From Paracoccaceae bacterium (GTDB lineage: Bacteria > Pseudomonadota > Alphaproteobacteria > Rhodobacterales > Rhodobacteraceae): a stretch of DNA of 64,000 bases. Each line of letters opens with the position of its first letter. The first letter of the stretch is position 1. The notes under the pieces are model-generated. The model ran no database searches, was not told the DNA's origin, and saw only the letters and a list, made by a program, of their open reading frames with translations. The stretch is from assembly GCA_014872875.1 (NCBI GenBank), contig WKFI01000012.1:496001-560000 (forward strand), in the 5' to 3' direction. Of the stretch, positions 16,501 to 25,222 are shown piece by piece. Position numbers and translations under genes: made by a program.

Positions 16501-17546
16501 GCCTTGCCTCCCTGAATACCTTTCAGCAGCGTTGCCCGATCGACCACGCCGATGTCGGCACCATCATCACCGGTGATGATGATCACGTTTTCGGTCGAAG
16601 TGGCGATGTCGATCAGCTGATCCAGATCGGTGCCGTGATGAGCGCGTGGGCTGTCGTCGAAATTGACCGGGCGCGTCGGCTGATATTCCCCGATCGGCAC
16701 CATGATCGAATGGGCAAAGACAAGTTTGAGCTTCGAGATGCCATCGACGAAATCGCGCACGTAATCATCGGCGGGCTGTGTCACGATCTCTTCGGGCGTG
16801 CCGATCTGCACGATGCGCCCGTCTTTCATGATCGCGATGCGGTTACCGATGCGGATCGCTTCGTCCAGGTCGTGTGTGATGAAGACGGTGGTCTTGTTCA
16901 ACTCCGCAGACAGCGCCATGAACTGATCCTGCAATTGCCGCCGGATCAACGGATCAAGCGCCGAAAACGGTTCGTCCATCAGAAGCACGTCCGGGTCCGA
17001 GGCCAGCGCGCGGGCCAGACCGACCCGCTGTTGCATGCCGCCGGAAAGCTCCGACGGGAAACGATCTTCATAGCCTGTCAGGTTCACCCGTTCGAGGCAT
17101 TTCTGCGACACCTCCCAGCGCCGGGACTTCGGCTCGCCACGCACTTGCAGCGGAAAGCCCACATTGTCGCGCACGGTGCGGTGCGGCAGCAGGGCCATGT
17201 GCTGGAAGACCATGCCGATGTTGTTGGCGCGCATGTCGCGCAAATCATTGTCCGACAGGTTGAGCATGTCGTTGCCCATGACGTTGATCTTGCCGGCGGT
17301 CGGTTCGATCAGCCGGTTCAGGTGGCGCACCATGGTGGACTTGCCGGATCCCGAAAGGCCCATCACACAGAAGATTTCACCCCGTTTGACCGAGAAGGAC
17401 ACATCAGCGATCCCGACCACACAGGAGAATTCCTTGAGCACGTCCGCCTTGCTCAGCCCGCGTTCGCGGATTGCCGCCATCGCGGCGTCGGCATTGCTGC
17501 CGAAGATTTTCCACACGCCCTCCAGCGTGATCACGTCATCGCTCAT
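16497..17546 (-). CDS. ProU-type ABC transporter ATP-binding protein
   Basis: The 349-aa ATPase has Walker A GLSGSGKS, signature LSGGMQQRVGLARAL and Walker B VLLMDEPFSALD. After the ATPase domain comes a regulatory tail ending NVIIITGDDGADIGVVDRATLLKGI, the pattern of a single CBS motif as in ProV/OpuAA, where it responds to ionic strength. The start at 17546 (MSDDVITLEG) is chosen because upstream codons are unlike the family. The order binding protein, ATPase, permease is consistent with one importer operon. Confidence 0.9.
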   Translation of the reverse strand: MSDDVITLEGVWKIFGSNADAAMAAIRERGLSKADVLKEFSCVVGIADVSFSVKRGEIFCVMGLSGSGKSTMVRHLNRLIEPTAGKINVMGNDMLNLSDNDLRDMRANNIGMVFQHMALLPHRTVRDNVGFPLQVRGEPKSRRWEVSQKCLERVNLTGYEDRFPSELSGGMQQRVGLARALASDPDVLLMDEPFSALDPLIRRQLQDQFMALSAELNKTTVFITHDLDEAIRIGNRIAIMKDGRIVQIGTPEEIVTQPADDYVRDFVDGISKLKLVFAHSIMVPIGEYQPTRPVNFDDSPRAHHGTDLDQLIDIATSTENVIIITGDDGADIGVVDRATLLKGIQGGKA

Positions 17547-17569
17547 CGTCCATCCCCGTGTCTTCGTTG

Positions 17570-17592
17570 GCCCGGGCAAAAGACGCCCGGGC
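17570..17592 (-). other. Stability hairpin between binding protein and ATPase genes
   Basis: GCCCGGGC-N7-GCCCGGGC forms a perfect 8-bp stem in the 78-bp gap after the binding-protein gene. There is no T-tract. Such hairpins commonly protect the 3' end of highly expressed binding-protein mRNA. Confidence 0.65.
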
Positions 17593-17624
17593 GGAGTTGG
17601 TTCATCAGATCCAGTGTCGAACCG

Positions 17625-18575
17625 TTAATTGAACCAGCTGTCTACGAGGTCACCGTTTGCATCGACCCACTCGCGGGCGAATTCGGCCGGGTCCTTGCCG
17701 TCCACCGAAAGGGCATAGACGATCGCGTTGACCTGATCGGTGGTCAGTTTTACCTGCCCCAACATCGCCGCGGCTTCGGGTTGGCTTTCTTCCAGACCGG
17801 TAGCGTAAAAGACGTGTAGTTTCGCGGCGTCCCACGCGGTGCCCGCTTTGGAGTTTTCCAGCCAGTTCGGGTCGTCGGTGGGCTGTTTTACATCCCATTC
17901 CGCCGCGTCATAGGCGGGCTCGGTCAACGGCACGAGGTCATAGAGCGAAAACATGTGATGCGGGGTGTAACAGTAGAACACGATGTTCTGACCCTGGGCC
18001 ACGGCATTGTCCACTTGGGCCAGCGCCAGGGTTTCGTCCATTTCCATCAGGTTCATGGTTTCGGCATAGCCATAGGATTTGGCCCGGATCTTTTCGATAT
18101 TGGTCGAAGCCCACCCGGCCCCACCAATCCACATCTCTCCACGACCGTCGCCATCGGTGTCGAAATTGGCGGCCATGTCCGGGTCGGTCAGATCGCTGAT
18201 TGTTGAAATCCCAGTGCGTTCCTGGGTGTCCTTGGTGACGCAGATCTGCTGATCCGACAGTACCGCGTTGGGATTGAACGCCACGGTGCCCTTGCCGGTG
18301 ACAAACGTGTCATGCAGGTTCTGCTGGTTCGGCAGCCAGACTTCGGGGTGGACGTGCATCGCACCGGAATCCATCGCCTCAAAAATGATCGGATTGGTGC
18401 CGTTCTGCAGTTCGACCGACAAACCCAGATTATCCTCCAGCGCGACCTTGAGGATATGTGCTGTGCCGCGGACCGAGGCCCAGTTCGGTACGCCGATCAC
18501 AACATCCTGCGCCAGGGCGGCGCTGCCCAGGGTCATCGCGGCGGTGGCAGCCATCATTGTCTTGAGTGTTTTCAT
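17625..18575 (-). CDS. ProX/OpuAC-type periplasmic substrate-binding protein
   Basis: The 316-aa precursor has a clear Sec signal peptide (MKTLKTMMAATAAMTLGSAA, cleavage after ALA-Q near residue 23) and an OpuAC domain: GVPNWASVRGTAHIL, GAMHVHPEVWLPNQQN, GGAGWASTN. Several Trp and Tyr residues could form the aromatic cage used for trimethylammonium groups, but the ligand cannot be fixed. A strong AGGAGAAC Shine-Dalgarno precedes the ATG at 18575; the frame extends further upstream without support. Confidence 0.88.
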   Translation of the reverse strand: MKTLKTMMAATAAMTLGSAALAQDVVIGVPNWASVRGTAHILKVALEDNLGLSVELQNGTNPIIFEAMDSGAMHVHPEVWLPNQQNLHDTFVTGKGTVAFNPNAVLSDQQICVTKDTQERTGISTISDLTDPDMAANFDTDGDGRGEMWIGGAGWASTNIEKIRAKSYGYAETMNLMEMDETLALAQVDNAVAQGQNIVFYCYTPHHMFSLYDLVPLTEPAYDAAEWDVKQPTDDPNWLENSKAGTAWDAAKLHVFYATGLEESQPEAAAMLGQVKLTTDQVNAIVYALSVDGKDPAEFAREWVDANGDLVDSWFN

Positions 18576-18631
18576 TTCTGTTCTCCTGTTGGATTCGATC
18601 ACGTCTTTGATTTCTTGACCCCGGCCTGTGA

Positions 18632-19873
18632 TCACGGCGCCAGGGCATTTTCTTTGGACAAGGTGAGTGCTGCCTGCAGCAGAACGTTGCACCCAGCGGT
18701 CAGATGGTCGGGTTCGGCCCATTCGGCTTCGTTGTGGCTCAGCCCGTCCTTGCAGGGCACGAAAACCATGGCGGTGGGCACCTTGCGAGCCACCTGACAG
18801 GCATCATGGCCCGCACCGGAAACCATCCGGCGGTGCGGCAGGTTCTGGGCTTGGGTGGCGGATTCGATGGCCGACACGCAGGTCGCATCGAAGTGAACCG
18901 GCGGATTGTGCCAGATCATCTGCAAATCGACACTCACATCGCGTTGCGCACGAACCACCGATTTGATCGCGGCATCCATGCGCCCCAGCACCGTGTCATC
19001 AGGGTGGCGAACATCGATGGTAAATCGCACCTCGCCCGGGATTGTGTTTCGCGAATTGGGGGAAACATGCAGCTCGCCGACTGTGCCGACGGCATCGGGT
19101 CCGTGATCCAGCGCAATCCGCTGAACGTCCTGGATCAACCGTGCCGTTGCGACCAGCGCATCACTGCGCCCGTCCATCGGGGTAGACCCGGAATGTGCAT
19201 CCCGCCCGGTGACAGTGACATCATACCAACGCTGTCCCTGCCCGCCGGTGACCACACCGATCACTTCGTCATGGTGTTCCAGCACAGGGCCTTGTTCGAT
19301 GTGTGCCTCAAGGAATGCGCCCAGTTCATGTACACCACAAGGCTCCGCCCCCGCATAACCGATGCGTTCCAGTTCCTCTGCCAAGCTCACACCGTCGGAA
19401 TCGGTGCGGCCGAGCGCAAACTCCAGTTCGAAAAGCCCGGCATAGACACCCGAGCACAGCATCGCAGGAGAAAACCGCGCGCCTTCCTCGTTGGTCCAGT
19501 TCACTACCTCGATCGGGGCGTCCGTTTCGATCCCTTGATCATTGAGGCTGCGCAGAATCTCCACCCCAGCCAACACGCCATAAACACCGTCGAATTTGCC
19601 GCCATGCGGCTGGGTGTCCAGATGGCTGCCAATGGCGATGGGTTTCAGATCGGTATTGCGGCCGGGACGTCTGGCAAACATGTTGCCCAGCCGGTCGAAG
19701 GAGACGGTACAGCCCGCCTCCTCGCACCAGCGGGTGAACAGATCGCGGGCGATCTGGTCGTCATCGGACAGGGTCAGACGACCGCATCCGCCGCCCGGCA
19801 GCCCACCGATCCGCGCCATCTGCATCAGGCTGTCCCACAGCCGTTCGCCATTTATGCGCAGATTGGAGGTCAT
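18632..19873 (-). CDS. M20-family N-carbamoyl-amino-acid amidohydrolase (ureido hydrolase)
   Basis: The 413-aa binuclear metallopeptidase-fold enzyme has ligands in GSHLDTQP, GKFDGVYGVLAG, NEEGARF, EAHIEQGPVL and LSHNEAEW, the set of the beta-ureidopropionase/L-carbamoylase/allantoate amidohydrolase group. These hydrolyse an N-carbamoyl (ureido) group to amine, CO2 and ammonia. Its start overlaps by 4 bp the stop of a deiminase-fold gene, whose likely product is exactly a ureido compound. That pairing suggests two sequential steps. The specific ureido acid is unknown. Confidence 0.87.
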   Translation of the reverse strand: MTSNLRINGERLWDSLMQMARIGGLPGGGCGRLTLSDDDQIARDLFTRWCEEAGCTVSFDRLGNMFARRPGRNTDLKPIAIGSHLDTQPHGGKFDGVYGVLAGVEILRSLNDQGIETDAPIEVVNWTNEEGARFSPAMLCSGVYAGLFELEFALGRTDSDGVSLAEELERIGYAGAEPCGVHELGAFLEAHIEQGPVLEHHDEVIGVVTGGQGQRWYDVTVTGRDAHSGSTPMDGRSDALVATARLIQDVQRIALDHGPDAVGTVGELHVSPNSRNTIPGEVRFTIDVRHPDDTVLGRMDAAIKSVVRAQRDVSVDLQMIWHNPPVHFDATCVSAIESATQAQNLPHRRMVSGAGHDACQVARKVPTAMVFVPCKDGLSHNEAEWAEPDHLTAGCNVLLQAALTLSKENALAP

Positions 19874-20763
19874 GCGTCCTCGCGGCACAGGGCCTGGGAC
19901 AAGCAATGCACGCCACCGCCTCCAAGGGTGAACATCGACATGTCCGGGTCGTAGACTTCGAACCCCAGCGCGCGCATTTTCGCGTTCAGATCGGTTGCGC
20001 CAGCCATGGACAGCACTTTGCCGTCACCCAGAGCCACGAGGTTCACGCCGAGGTTCTTGGCCTCGCGGTAGGAGACATCGACGATCTCGATCCCCCAGCC
20101 CTTGACGATATCGACCAGCCAGGGCTCCATCGCGTCGATGCAGGCCACGGCGAGCTTTTCGGCCAGCGGCACGATCAGCCCGTCCATATGCACGAATTCG
20201 CGGCTTATCGGAGCGACCACTGCCTCCCACCCTTCGGCGCGGACAAATTCAGCCACCTGTTCGGAGCCTTCTTTCTCGGACCGTTCGCCACAATGGCCGA
20301 TCAGCACCCGGCCCGGTTCGATGATGTTGAAATCGCCGCCTTCAAAATGACCCGCGGTCGCGAATTTCCAGATCGGGATATCGTTGTCCTGATAGAACTT
20401 GATCGCGGTGGCGTAATCGGCCCGGCGGCACTTTAACTGCATATGGCAGATCAGCGCGCCCCAGGGCGTCATGGCCGAGCTGTCGCGGGCAAAAAAGTTT
20501 CGATGCAGAACCTCGTCACTGTCCAGATAGTGGCAGGTAACACCGGCCTCTTCATAGATCGACACCATTTCTGAATGCTGCTTCATCGCCAATTGCAGGT
20601 CGAACGTGTGGCCGGTCTTTTCCGCATTGGCCAGGGTCCGGCCGATCAACGGACCGGCTTCGACCCATTTGAAATACTCGGGCTTGCCCAAAAGAACGTC
20701 GGTCAGCTTGGCGTAGTCGTTGTTGATGCCCCATCGCCGTGCAGGCGCGCCATTCCCATCCAT
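19870..20763 (-). CDS. Arginine-deiminase/DDAH/amidinotransferase-fold enzyme
   Basis: The 297-aa guanidino-group-modifying enzyme has GHFEGGDFN (guanidinium-binding acid residues), FVHMDG (catalytic His region) and GGGGVHCLSQAL near the C-terminus with the nucleophilic Cys. The length fits DDAH or small deiminases better than the 420-aa glycine amidinotransferases. The predicted reaction is attack on a guanidinium carbon, releasing ammonia (deiminase) or a substituted amine. First gene of the run, with a strong GGAGGAAGAGC Shine-Dalgarno at the chosen start; divergent from the LysR gene. Confidence 0.85.
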   Translation of the reverse strand: MDGNGAPARRWGINNDYAKLTDVLLGKPEYFKWVEAGPLIGRTLANAEKTGHTFDLQLAMKQHSEMVSIYEEAGVTCHYLDSDEVLHRNFFARDSSAMTPWGALICHMQLKCRRADYATAIKFYQDNDIPIWKFATAGHFEGGDFNIIEPGRVLIGHCGERSEKEGSEQVAEFVRAEGWEAVVAPISREFVHMDGLIVPLAEKLAVACIDAMEPWLVDIVKGWGIEIVDVSYREAKNLGVNLVALGDGKVLSMAGATDLNAKMRALGFEVYDPDMSMFTLGGGGVHCLSQALCREDA

Positions 20764-20834
20764 GCTCTTCCTCCTCCGAACGCATTGCATGTGTTGTCGG
20801 AGCAGCATTGGCTTAGTGTTTGGTGGTAATAAAT

Positions 20835-20867
20835 TACAAACTAAGGAACTTAACTTTTAAGTTTGTA
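20835..20867. promoter_or_regulatory. Nested inverted repeats in the LysR/deiminase intergenic region
   Basis: An outer perfect 8-bp repeat TACAAACT (20835-20842) / AGTTTGTA (20860-20867) encloses and partly overlaps an inner perfect 7-bp repeat AACTTAA (20847-20853) / TTAAGTT (20857-20863). This AT-rich block lies between divergent promoters and is a good candidate operator for the adjacent LysR protein. Confidence 0.65.
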
Positions 20868-20871
20868 CACG

Positions 20872-20877
20872 TATAAT
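20872..20877 (+). promoter_or_regulatory. TATAAT -10 element immediately before the LysR start
   Basis: A consensus TATAAT ends 6 bp before the LysR ATG (20884). Transcription would begin at or next to the ATG. No Shine-Dalgarno is visible, so the mRNA may be leaderless. The -35 region is weak. Confidence 0.45.
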
Positions 20878-20883
20878 ATCGGT

Positions 20884-21897
20884 ATGTCGTCACCAAGCCT
20901 GTCCAAAGCAGATCTGCACCTGCTTCACGTATTTTGCGCCGTGGTTGAGGCTCGCGGGTTTTCGGCGGCGCAAATCACGTTGAACGTCTCGGCTTCGACC
21001 ATTTCGCGCCAGATCTCGGATCTGGAAACCCGCTTGGGGATGCGACTGTGCCAGCGCGGACGGAAGGGGTTTCGTCTGACGGACAAGGGTGAAATTGTCT
21101 ATGCCGCCTCGCACAAACTGTTCGCGGCGCTGGATCAATTCGGAGAAACCGTGGATGGCACCCGTGGCAAGCTGGTGGGCCGCCTGTCCGTTGCAGCCAT
21201 CGACAATTGGGTTTTCAATAACGAAGCACCGATCATGGGCGCCTTGGGGGAGTTTGTCCGGATTGCGCCAGATGTTGCAATCGATGTTCACTCGCTGGCG
21301 CCCGACGATATCGAAATGGCGGTGCAGGATGGGCAGATCGCCATCGGAGTCGGCGTATTTCACAAGCACAAGCCCGGGCTGATCTATGAAAGCCTCGGTT
21401 TTGAACGGATCGGACTTTATTGCGCGCGCGGCCATCCTCTGTTTACAGCCGAAACCCCGGAGGATGTGGAGACACGTCTTAAACAATCGAATTTCTGCAA
21501 ACGCGCCTATCTGAACGAAGATCTTGTGGCACCCGTGTCGCGCGGGTTGCGATCAAACGCCAGCGCGCACCAAATCGAAGGTGTGGCAATGTTGGTGTTG
21601 ACCGGCGAGTATATCGGCTACCTGCCGGAGAGTTTTGCCGACATCTGGGTGCGCGAAGGACGGATGAGATCCGTTGGCGATGGCATGCATGATCTGGCGT
21701 CCGAAATCAAACTGGTGAGAAAACGGGGTGAGGAACCGAACCTGGTTACCAAAACCTTTATTCAGTTGATCCGGGAGGCGGGCAAGCAAGGCTCCGGCGA
21801 TCATTCTTGGATGTCTCTTGGCAGCAGCGACAAAGAGCACACCTGGCATCGGCAGACACTGCCCAAAAAACCTGCTAATACAACGAAAGGCGCCTGA
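20884..21897 (+). CDS. LysR-family transcriptional regulator
   Basis: The 337-aa protein has an N-terminal winged helix (ADLHLLHVFCAVVEARGFSA ... STISRQISDLETRLGM) and a C-terminal type 2 periplasmic-binding-like effector domain. It is divergent from the guanidino/ureido operon and is the best candidate regulator for it. The ATG at 20884 is used; a TTG at 20863 would add seven residues. The effector is unknown. Confidence 0.87.
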   Translation: MSSPSLSKADLHLLHVFCAVVEARGFSAAQITLNVSASTISRQISDLETRLGMRLCQRGRKGFRLTDKGEIVYAASHKLFAALDQFGETVDGTRGKLVGRLSVAAIDNWVFNNEAPIMGALGEFVRIAPDVAIDVHSLAPDDIEMAVQDGQIAIGVGVFHKHKPGLIYESLGFERIGLYCARGHPLFTAETPEDVETRLKQSNFCKRAYLNEDLVAPVSRGLRSNASAHQIEGVAMLVLTGEYIGYLPESFADIWVREGRMRSVGDGMHDLASEIKLVRKRGEEPNLVTKTFIQLIREAGKQGSGDHSWMSLGSSDKEHTWHRQTLPKKPANTTKGA

Positions 21898-21915
21898 AGA
21901 CCGCCTTGAAAACAT

Positions 21916-21936
21916 GCTGTGAAGCTTGATCACAGC
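21916..21936. other. Inverted repeat after LysR
   Basis: GCTGTGA-N7-TCACAGC is a perfect 7-bp stem 19 bp past the LysR stop. It has no T-tract and could be a weak terminator or an upstream site for acnB. Confidence 0.4.
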
Positions 21937-22098
21937 CGCCATTGGCCTTGCGCCTTAGAATTTGTCGCACTACCCACCATCTTGAAACCGCAACCAGTCC
22001 AGTATACCACCGCATACTGAACGCTTGGCCCTGTGTAAGGCCTCCCCCTGCTACACCGGTGTTCAAGTTGGAACCAAAGTCAAACCGTAGGGATCGTC

Positions 22099-24888
22099 AT
22101 GAGCTTGTACACCGACTACCTAACCGAAATCGAAACCCGCAAGGAACAGGGTTTGAACCCCAAGCCCATCGACGATGGCGCGCTGGTCGGTGAACTTATC
22201 GAGCAGATCAAGGATGCCGGGAACGCACACCGTGCGGACTCCCTGAAACACTTCATTTACAACACCTTGCCGGGAACAACGAGCGCTGCTGGCGTCAAGG
22301 CACAGTTCCTCAAGGACATTATCCTTGGTGCCGTTAGCGTCGAAGAAATCTCCGCTGAATATGCATTTGAACTGTTGTCACACATGAAAGGCGGCCCCTC
22401 GGTCGAGGTACTTCTGGACCTCGCCCTGGGCTCCGATGCCGCTATCGCCCAAAGCGCGGCCGAGGTCCTGAAGACTCAGGTATTCCTCTATGAAGCTGAC
22501 ACCGACCGACTCGCTGCTGCTTTGGGTTCCGGCAATGCCGTGGCCAAAGAGATTCTGGAAAGCTATGCTCAAGCCGAATTCTTCACCAAGCTTCCCGAGG
22601 TCGAAGAAGAGATCAAGGTCGTCACGTATATCGCCGCTGAGGGCGACATTTCTACCGACCTTTTGTCGCCGGGCAACCAGGCACACAGCCGTGCCGATCG
22701 TGAGCTGCACGGTAAATGCCTGATCACCCCCGAAGCGCAGGCCGAAATCGAAGCACTGAAAGCTGCACACCCGGATGCGCGTGTCATGCTGATCGCGGAA
22801 AAGGGCACCATGGGTGTGGGCTCTTCGCGGATGTCGGGCGTCAACAACGTGGCGCTTTGGACGGGCAAACAGGCTTCGCCTTACGTTCCCTTCGTCAACA
22901 TCGCCCCTGTTGTGGCGGGCACGAACGGTATCTCGCCTATCTTCCTGACCACCGTTGGTGTGACAGGCGGCATCGGCCTGGACCTGAAGAACTGGGTCAA
23001 GAAAACCGACGCGGATGGCAACTCCGTTCTGGACGAAAACGGTGACCCGGTACTGGAGCAGGCATACTCGGTGGAAACCGGTAAAGTCCTGACCATCAAC
23101 TCGAAGACCAAGAAGCTCTATGACGCCGACGGGACCGAGCTGGTGGACGTATCCTCAGCCTTCACCCCTCAAAAGGTGGAATTCATGAAGGCGGGCGGTT
23201 CCTACGCCGTGGTCTTTGGCAAGAAACTGCAGACATTTGCCGCCGAAGCTCTGGGCCAGGCGCTGGAGAGCGCCTATGCGCCGTCCAAGGAAGTTTCAGT
23301 CGAAGATCAGGGCCTGACCGCTGTCGAAAAAATCTTCAACCGCAATGCCCGTGGCGTTACCCCCGGCAAGATCTTGCATGCCGGATCGGATGTGCGCGTG
23401 AAGGTAAACGTGGTCGGCTCGCAGGACACAACGGGCCCGATGACCGCGCAAGAACTGGAGGCGATGGCCGCCACAGTGATCTCGCCGTCGGTTGACGTAG
23501 GATATCAGTCAGGTTGTCACACCGCGTCCGTTTGGGATCTCAAGGCTCAGGCCAATATCCCCAAGCTGATGAAATTCATGAATGACTTCGGTCTGATCAC
23601 CGCACGTGACCCAAAGGGCGAATACCATTCAATGACCGACGTGATCCACAAGGTGCTGAACGACATCACCGTGGATGACTGGGACATTATCGTGGGCGGC
23701 GACAGCCACACCCGCATGTCCAAAGGCGTGGCATTCGGTGCGGACTCGGGCACTGTCGCCCTGGCTCTGGCCACCGGCGAAGCCGCCATGCCGATCCCGG
23801 AATCGGTCAAGGTGACCTTCAAAGGCAAAATGGCCGACCACATGGATTTCCGCGACGTGGTACACGCCACCCAGGCGCAGATGCTGGAACAGCATGGCGA
23901 CAACGTGTTCCAGGGCCGCGTGATCGAAGTCCATATCGGCACCTTGCTGGCCGATCAGGCCTTTACCTTCACCGACTGGACGGCCGAGATGAAGGCCAAA
24001 GCGTCGGTCTGCATCTCCAATGACGACACTCTGATCGGATCACTGGAACTGGCGAAGAGCCGCATCCAGATCATGATCGAAAAGGGTATGGAGAACCGGA
24101 CCAACACGCTTCAGGGCCTGCTGGACAAGGCCGATGCGCGTATCGCCGAAATCCGCTCGGGTGAAAAGCCTGCGCTGACACCGGACGAAAACGCGAAGTA
24201 CTTTGCCGAAGTCATCGTGGATCTGGACCAGATCGTCGAACCGATGATCGCCGACCCGGATGTCAACAACGCCGATGTCTCGAAACGGTACACCCATGAC
24301 ACCATCCGTCCGATTTCCTTCTACAAGGCGGACAAGAAGGTGGATCTGGGCTTTGTCGGTTCCTGCATGGTGCACAAGGGCGACATGAAAATCGTGGCCC
24401 AGATGCTGAAAAACCTCGAAAAGCTGAACGGCAAGGTCGAATTCAAGGCCCCGCTTGTTGTGGCGGCACCGACCTACAACATCATCGACGAGATGAAAGA
24501 GGAAGGCGACTGGGACATCCTGCAGCGCTACTCTGGCTTCGAATTCGATGATTTCATGCCGAAATCCAAGGCCCGGACCGAGTACGAGAACATCCTGTAC
24601 CTCGAACGCCCGGGTTGCAACCTGTGCATGGGCAACCAGGAAAAGGCCGAAAAAGGCGACACCGTTCTGGCGACTTCGACCCGTCTGTTCCAGGGCCGCG
24701 TGGTGGAAGACAGCGCCGAGAAGAAAGGCGAAAGCCTGCTCGCATCGACGCCGGTTGTTGTTTTGTCGGCTATCCTGGGTCGTACCCCCACGATCGAGGA
24801 ATACAAGGCCGCCGTCGAAGGTATCGACCTGACCAAATTCGCGCCGCCGGTCGAAAAACCCGCAGGCGCCCGGTCGGTCCACTTCTAA
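22099..24888 (+). CDS. acnB: Aconitate hydratase B (bifunctional with 2-methylisocitrate dehydratase)
   Basis: The 929-aa protein is full length for AcnB and starts with the family's HEAT-like N-terminal domain (residues about 5-160), then the swivel domain and catalytic core. The 4Fe-4S ligands are visible in FVGSCMVHKGDM and ERPGCNLCMGNQ. It isomerises citrate to isocitrate in the TCA cycle and can act in the 2-methylcitrate cycle. It is monocistronic: a 200-bp upstream gap and a strong terminator at 24935 flank it. The Shine-Dalgarno is GTAGGGATC. Confidence 0.96.
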   Translation: MSLYTDYLTEIETRKEQGLNPKPIDDGALVGELIEQIKDAGNAHRADSLKHFIYNTLPGTTSAAGVKAQFLKDIILGAVSVEEISAEYAFELLSHMKGGPSVEVLLDLALGSDAAIAQSAAEVLKTQVFLYEADTDRLAAALGSGNAVAKEILESYAQAEFFTKLPEVEEEIKVVTYIAAEGDISTDLLSPGNQAHSRADRELHGKCLITPEAQAEIEALKAAHPDARVMLIAEKGTMGVGSSRMSGVNNVALWTGKQASPYVPFVNIAPVVAGTNGISPIFLTTVGVTGGIGLDLKNWVKKTDADGNSVLDENGDPVLEQAYSVETGKVLTINSKTKKLYDADGTELVDVSSAFTPQKVEFMKAGGSYAVVFGKKLQTFAAEALGQALESAYAPSKEVSVEDQGLTAVEKIFNRNARGVTPGKILHAGSDVRVKVNVVGSQDTTGPMTAQELEAMAATVISPSVDVGYQSGCHTASVWDLKAQANIPKLMKFMNDFGLITARDPKGEYHSMTDVIHKVLNDITVDDWDIIVGGDSHTRMSKGVAFGADSGTVALALATGEAAMPIPESVKVTFKGKMADHMDFRDVVHATQAQMLEQHGDNVFQGRVIEVHIGTLLADQAFTFTDWTAEMKAKASVCISNDDTLIGSLELAKSRIQIMIEKGMENRTNTLQGLLDKADARIAEIRSGEKPALTPDENAKYFAEVIVDLDQIVEPMIADPDVNNADVSKRYTHDTIRPISFYKADKKVDLGFVGSCMVHKGDMKIVAQMLKNLEKLNGKVEFKAPLVVAAPTYNIIDEMKEEGDWDILQRYSGFEFDDFMPKSKARTEYENILYLERPGCNLCMGNQEKAEKGDTVLATSTRLFQGRVVEDSAEKKGESLLASTPVVVLSAILGRTPTIEEYKAAVEGIDLTKFAPPVEKPAGARSVHF

Positions 24889-24934
24889 AGGCTGGTGCGG
24901 GTCGTCTTTAGGGCCCGAAACCATGAACAAAAAA

Positions 24935-24970
24935 GGCGCTCCCTTGCTTGGGGGGCGCAATTTTTTTTTT
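24935..24970 (+). terminator. Intrinsic terminator of acnB
   Basis: GGCGCTCCC-TTGCTT-GGGGGGCGC forms a 9-bp GC-rich stem with wobble pairs, followed within 2 nt by a run of ten T (24961-24970). It is 46 bp after the acnB stop. Confidence 0.92.
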
Positions 24971-25056
24971 AAGTGCGCCCTGACATCGGCAAACTGCCTT
25001 GCGCAGGACGTGCAAGGGGGCGCGTCGAACTCGGGGAAACAGGCCCAAGGGGATTA

Positions 25057-25222
25057 TGGTGCTGTCCTCTGATTGGAGCGGTGAATCCGCAACCTGCTCA
25101 AAGCACTCATGCCGAAGACAGGAACCAACTTCCGCAAGGAAGATCACAAAGCGGTTGGTGCTGGAGTCTGAGCAATCGCTTTATCTCTCGGCGGCCCTCT
25201 TTGCTTGGTCGAGGACAGTCCA
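25057..25222 (+). ncRNA. ssrS: Rod-shaped structured RNA, candidate 6S RNA
   Basis: No credible ORF covers this stretch. The strand folds symmetrically. The closing stem is CTGTCCTC (25062-25069) with GAGGACAG (25211-25218), extended by TGG/CCA across a small bulge. Then come GCTCA (25096-25100)/TGAGC (25169-25173) and ACCAAC (25124-25129)/GTTGGT (25154-25159). A terminal TTCC-GCAA-GGAA hairpin (25130-25141) lies at the exact centre. Between the outer stems is a large, weakly paired region. Length (about 165 nt), rod shape with central bubble, and the string GCGGTTGGTG, also present in E. coli 6S RNA, suggest 6S. A GATTAT -10-like box lies at 25052. The strand is inferred. Confidence 0.45.

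Noticed and set aside
18704-19954. 416-codon plus-strand frame opposite the M20 hydrolase
   Set aside because: Antisense shadow; the minus-strand gene keeps all metal ligands.
25079-25130. Possible cobalamin riboswitch (GGTGAATCCGC, AGACAGGAACC)
   Set aside because: The B12 box is incomplete, the order and spacing of the elements do not fit, and no cobalamin-related gene follows.
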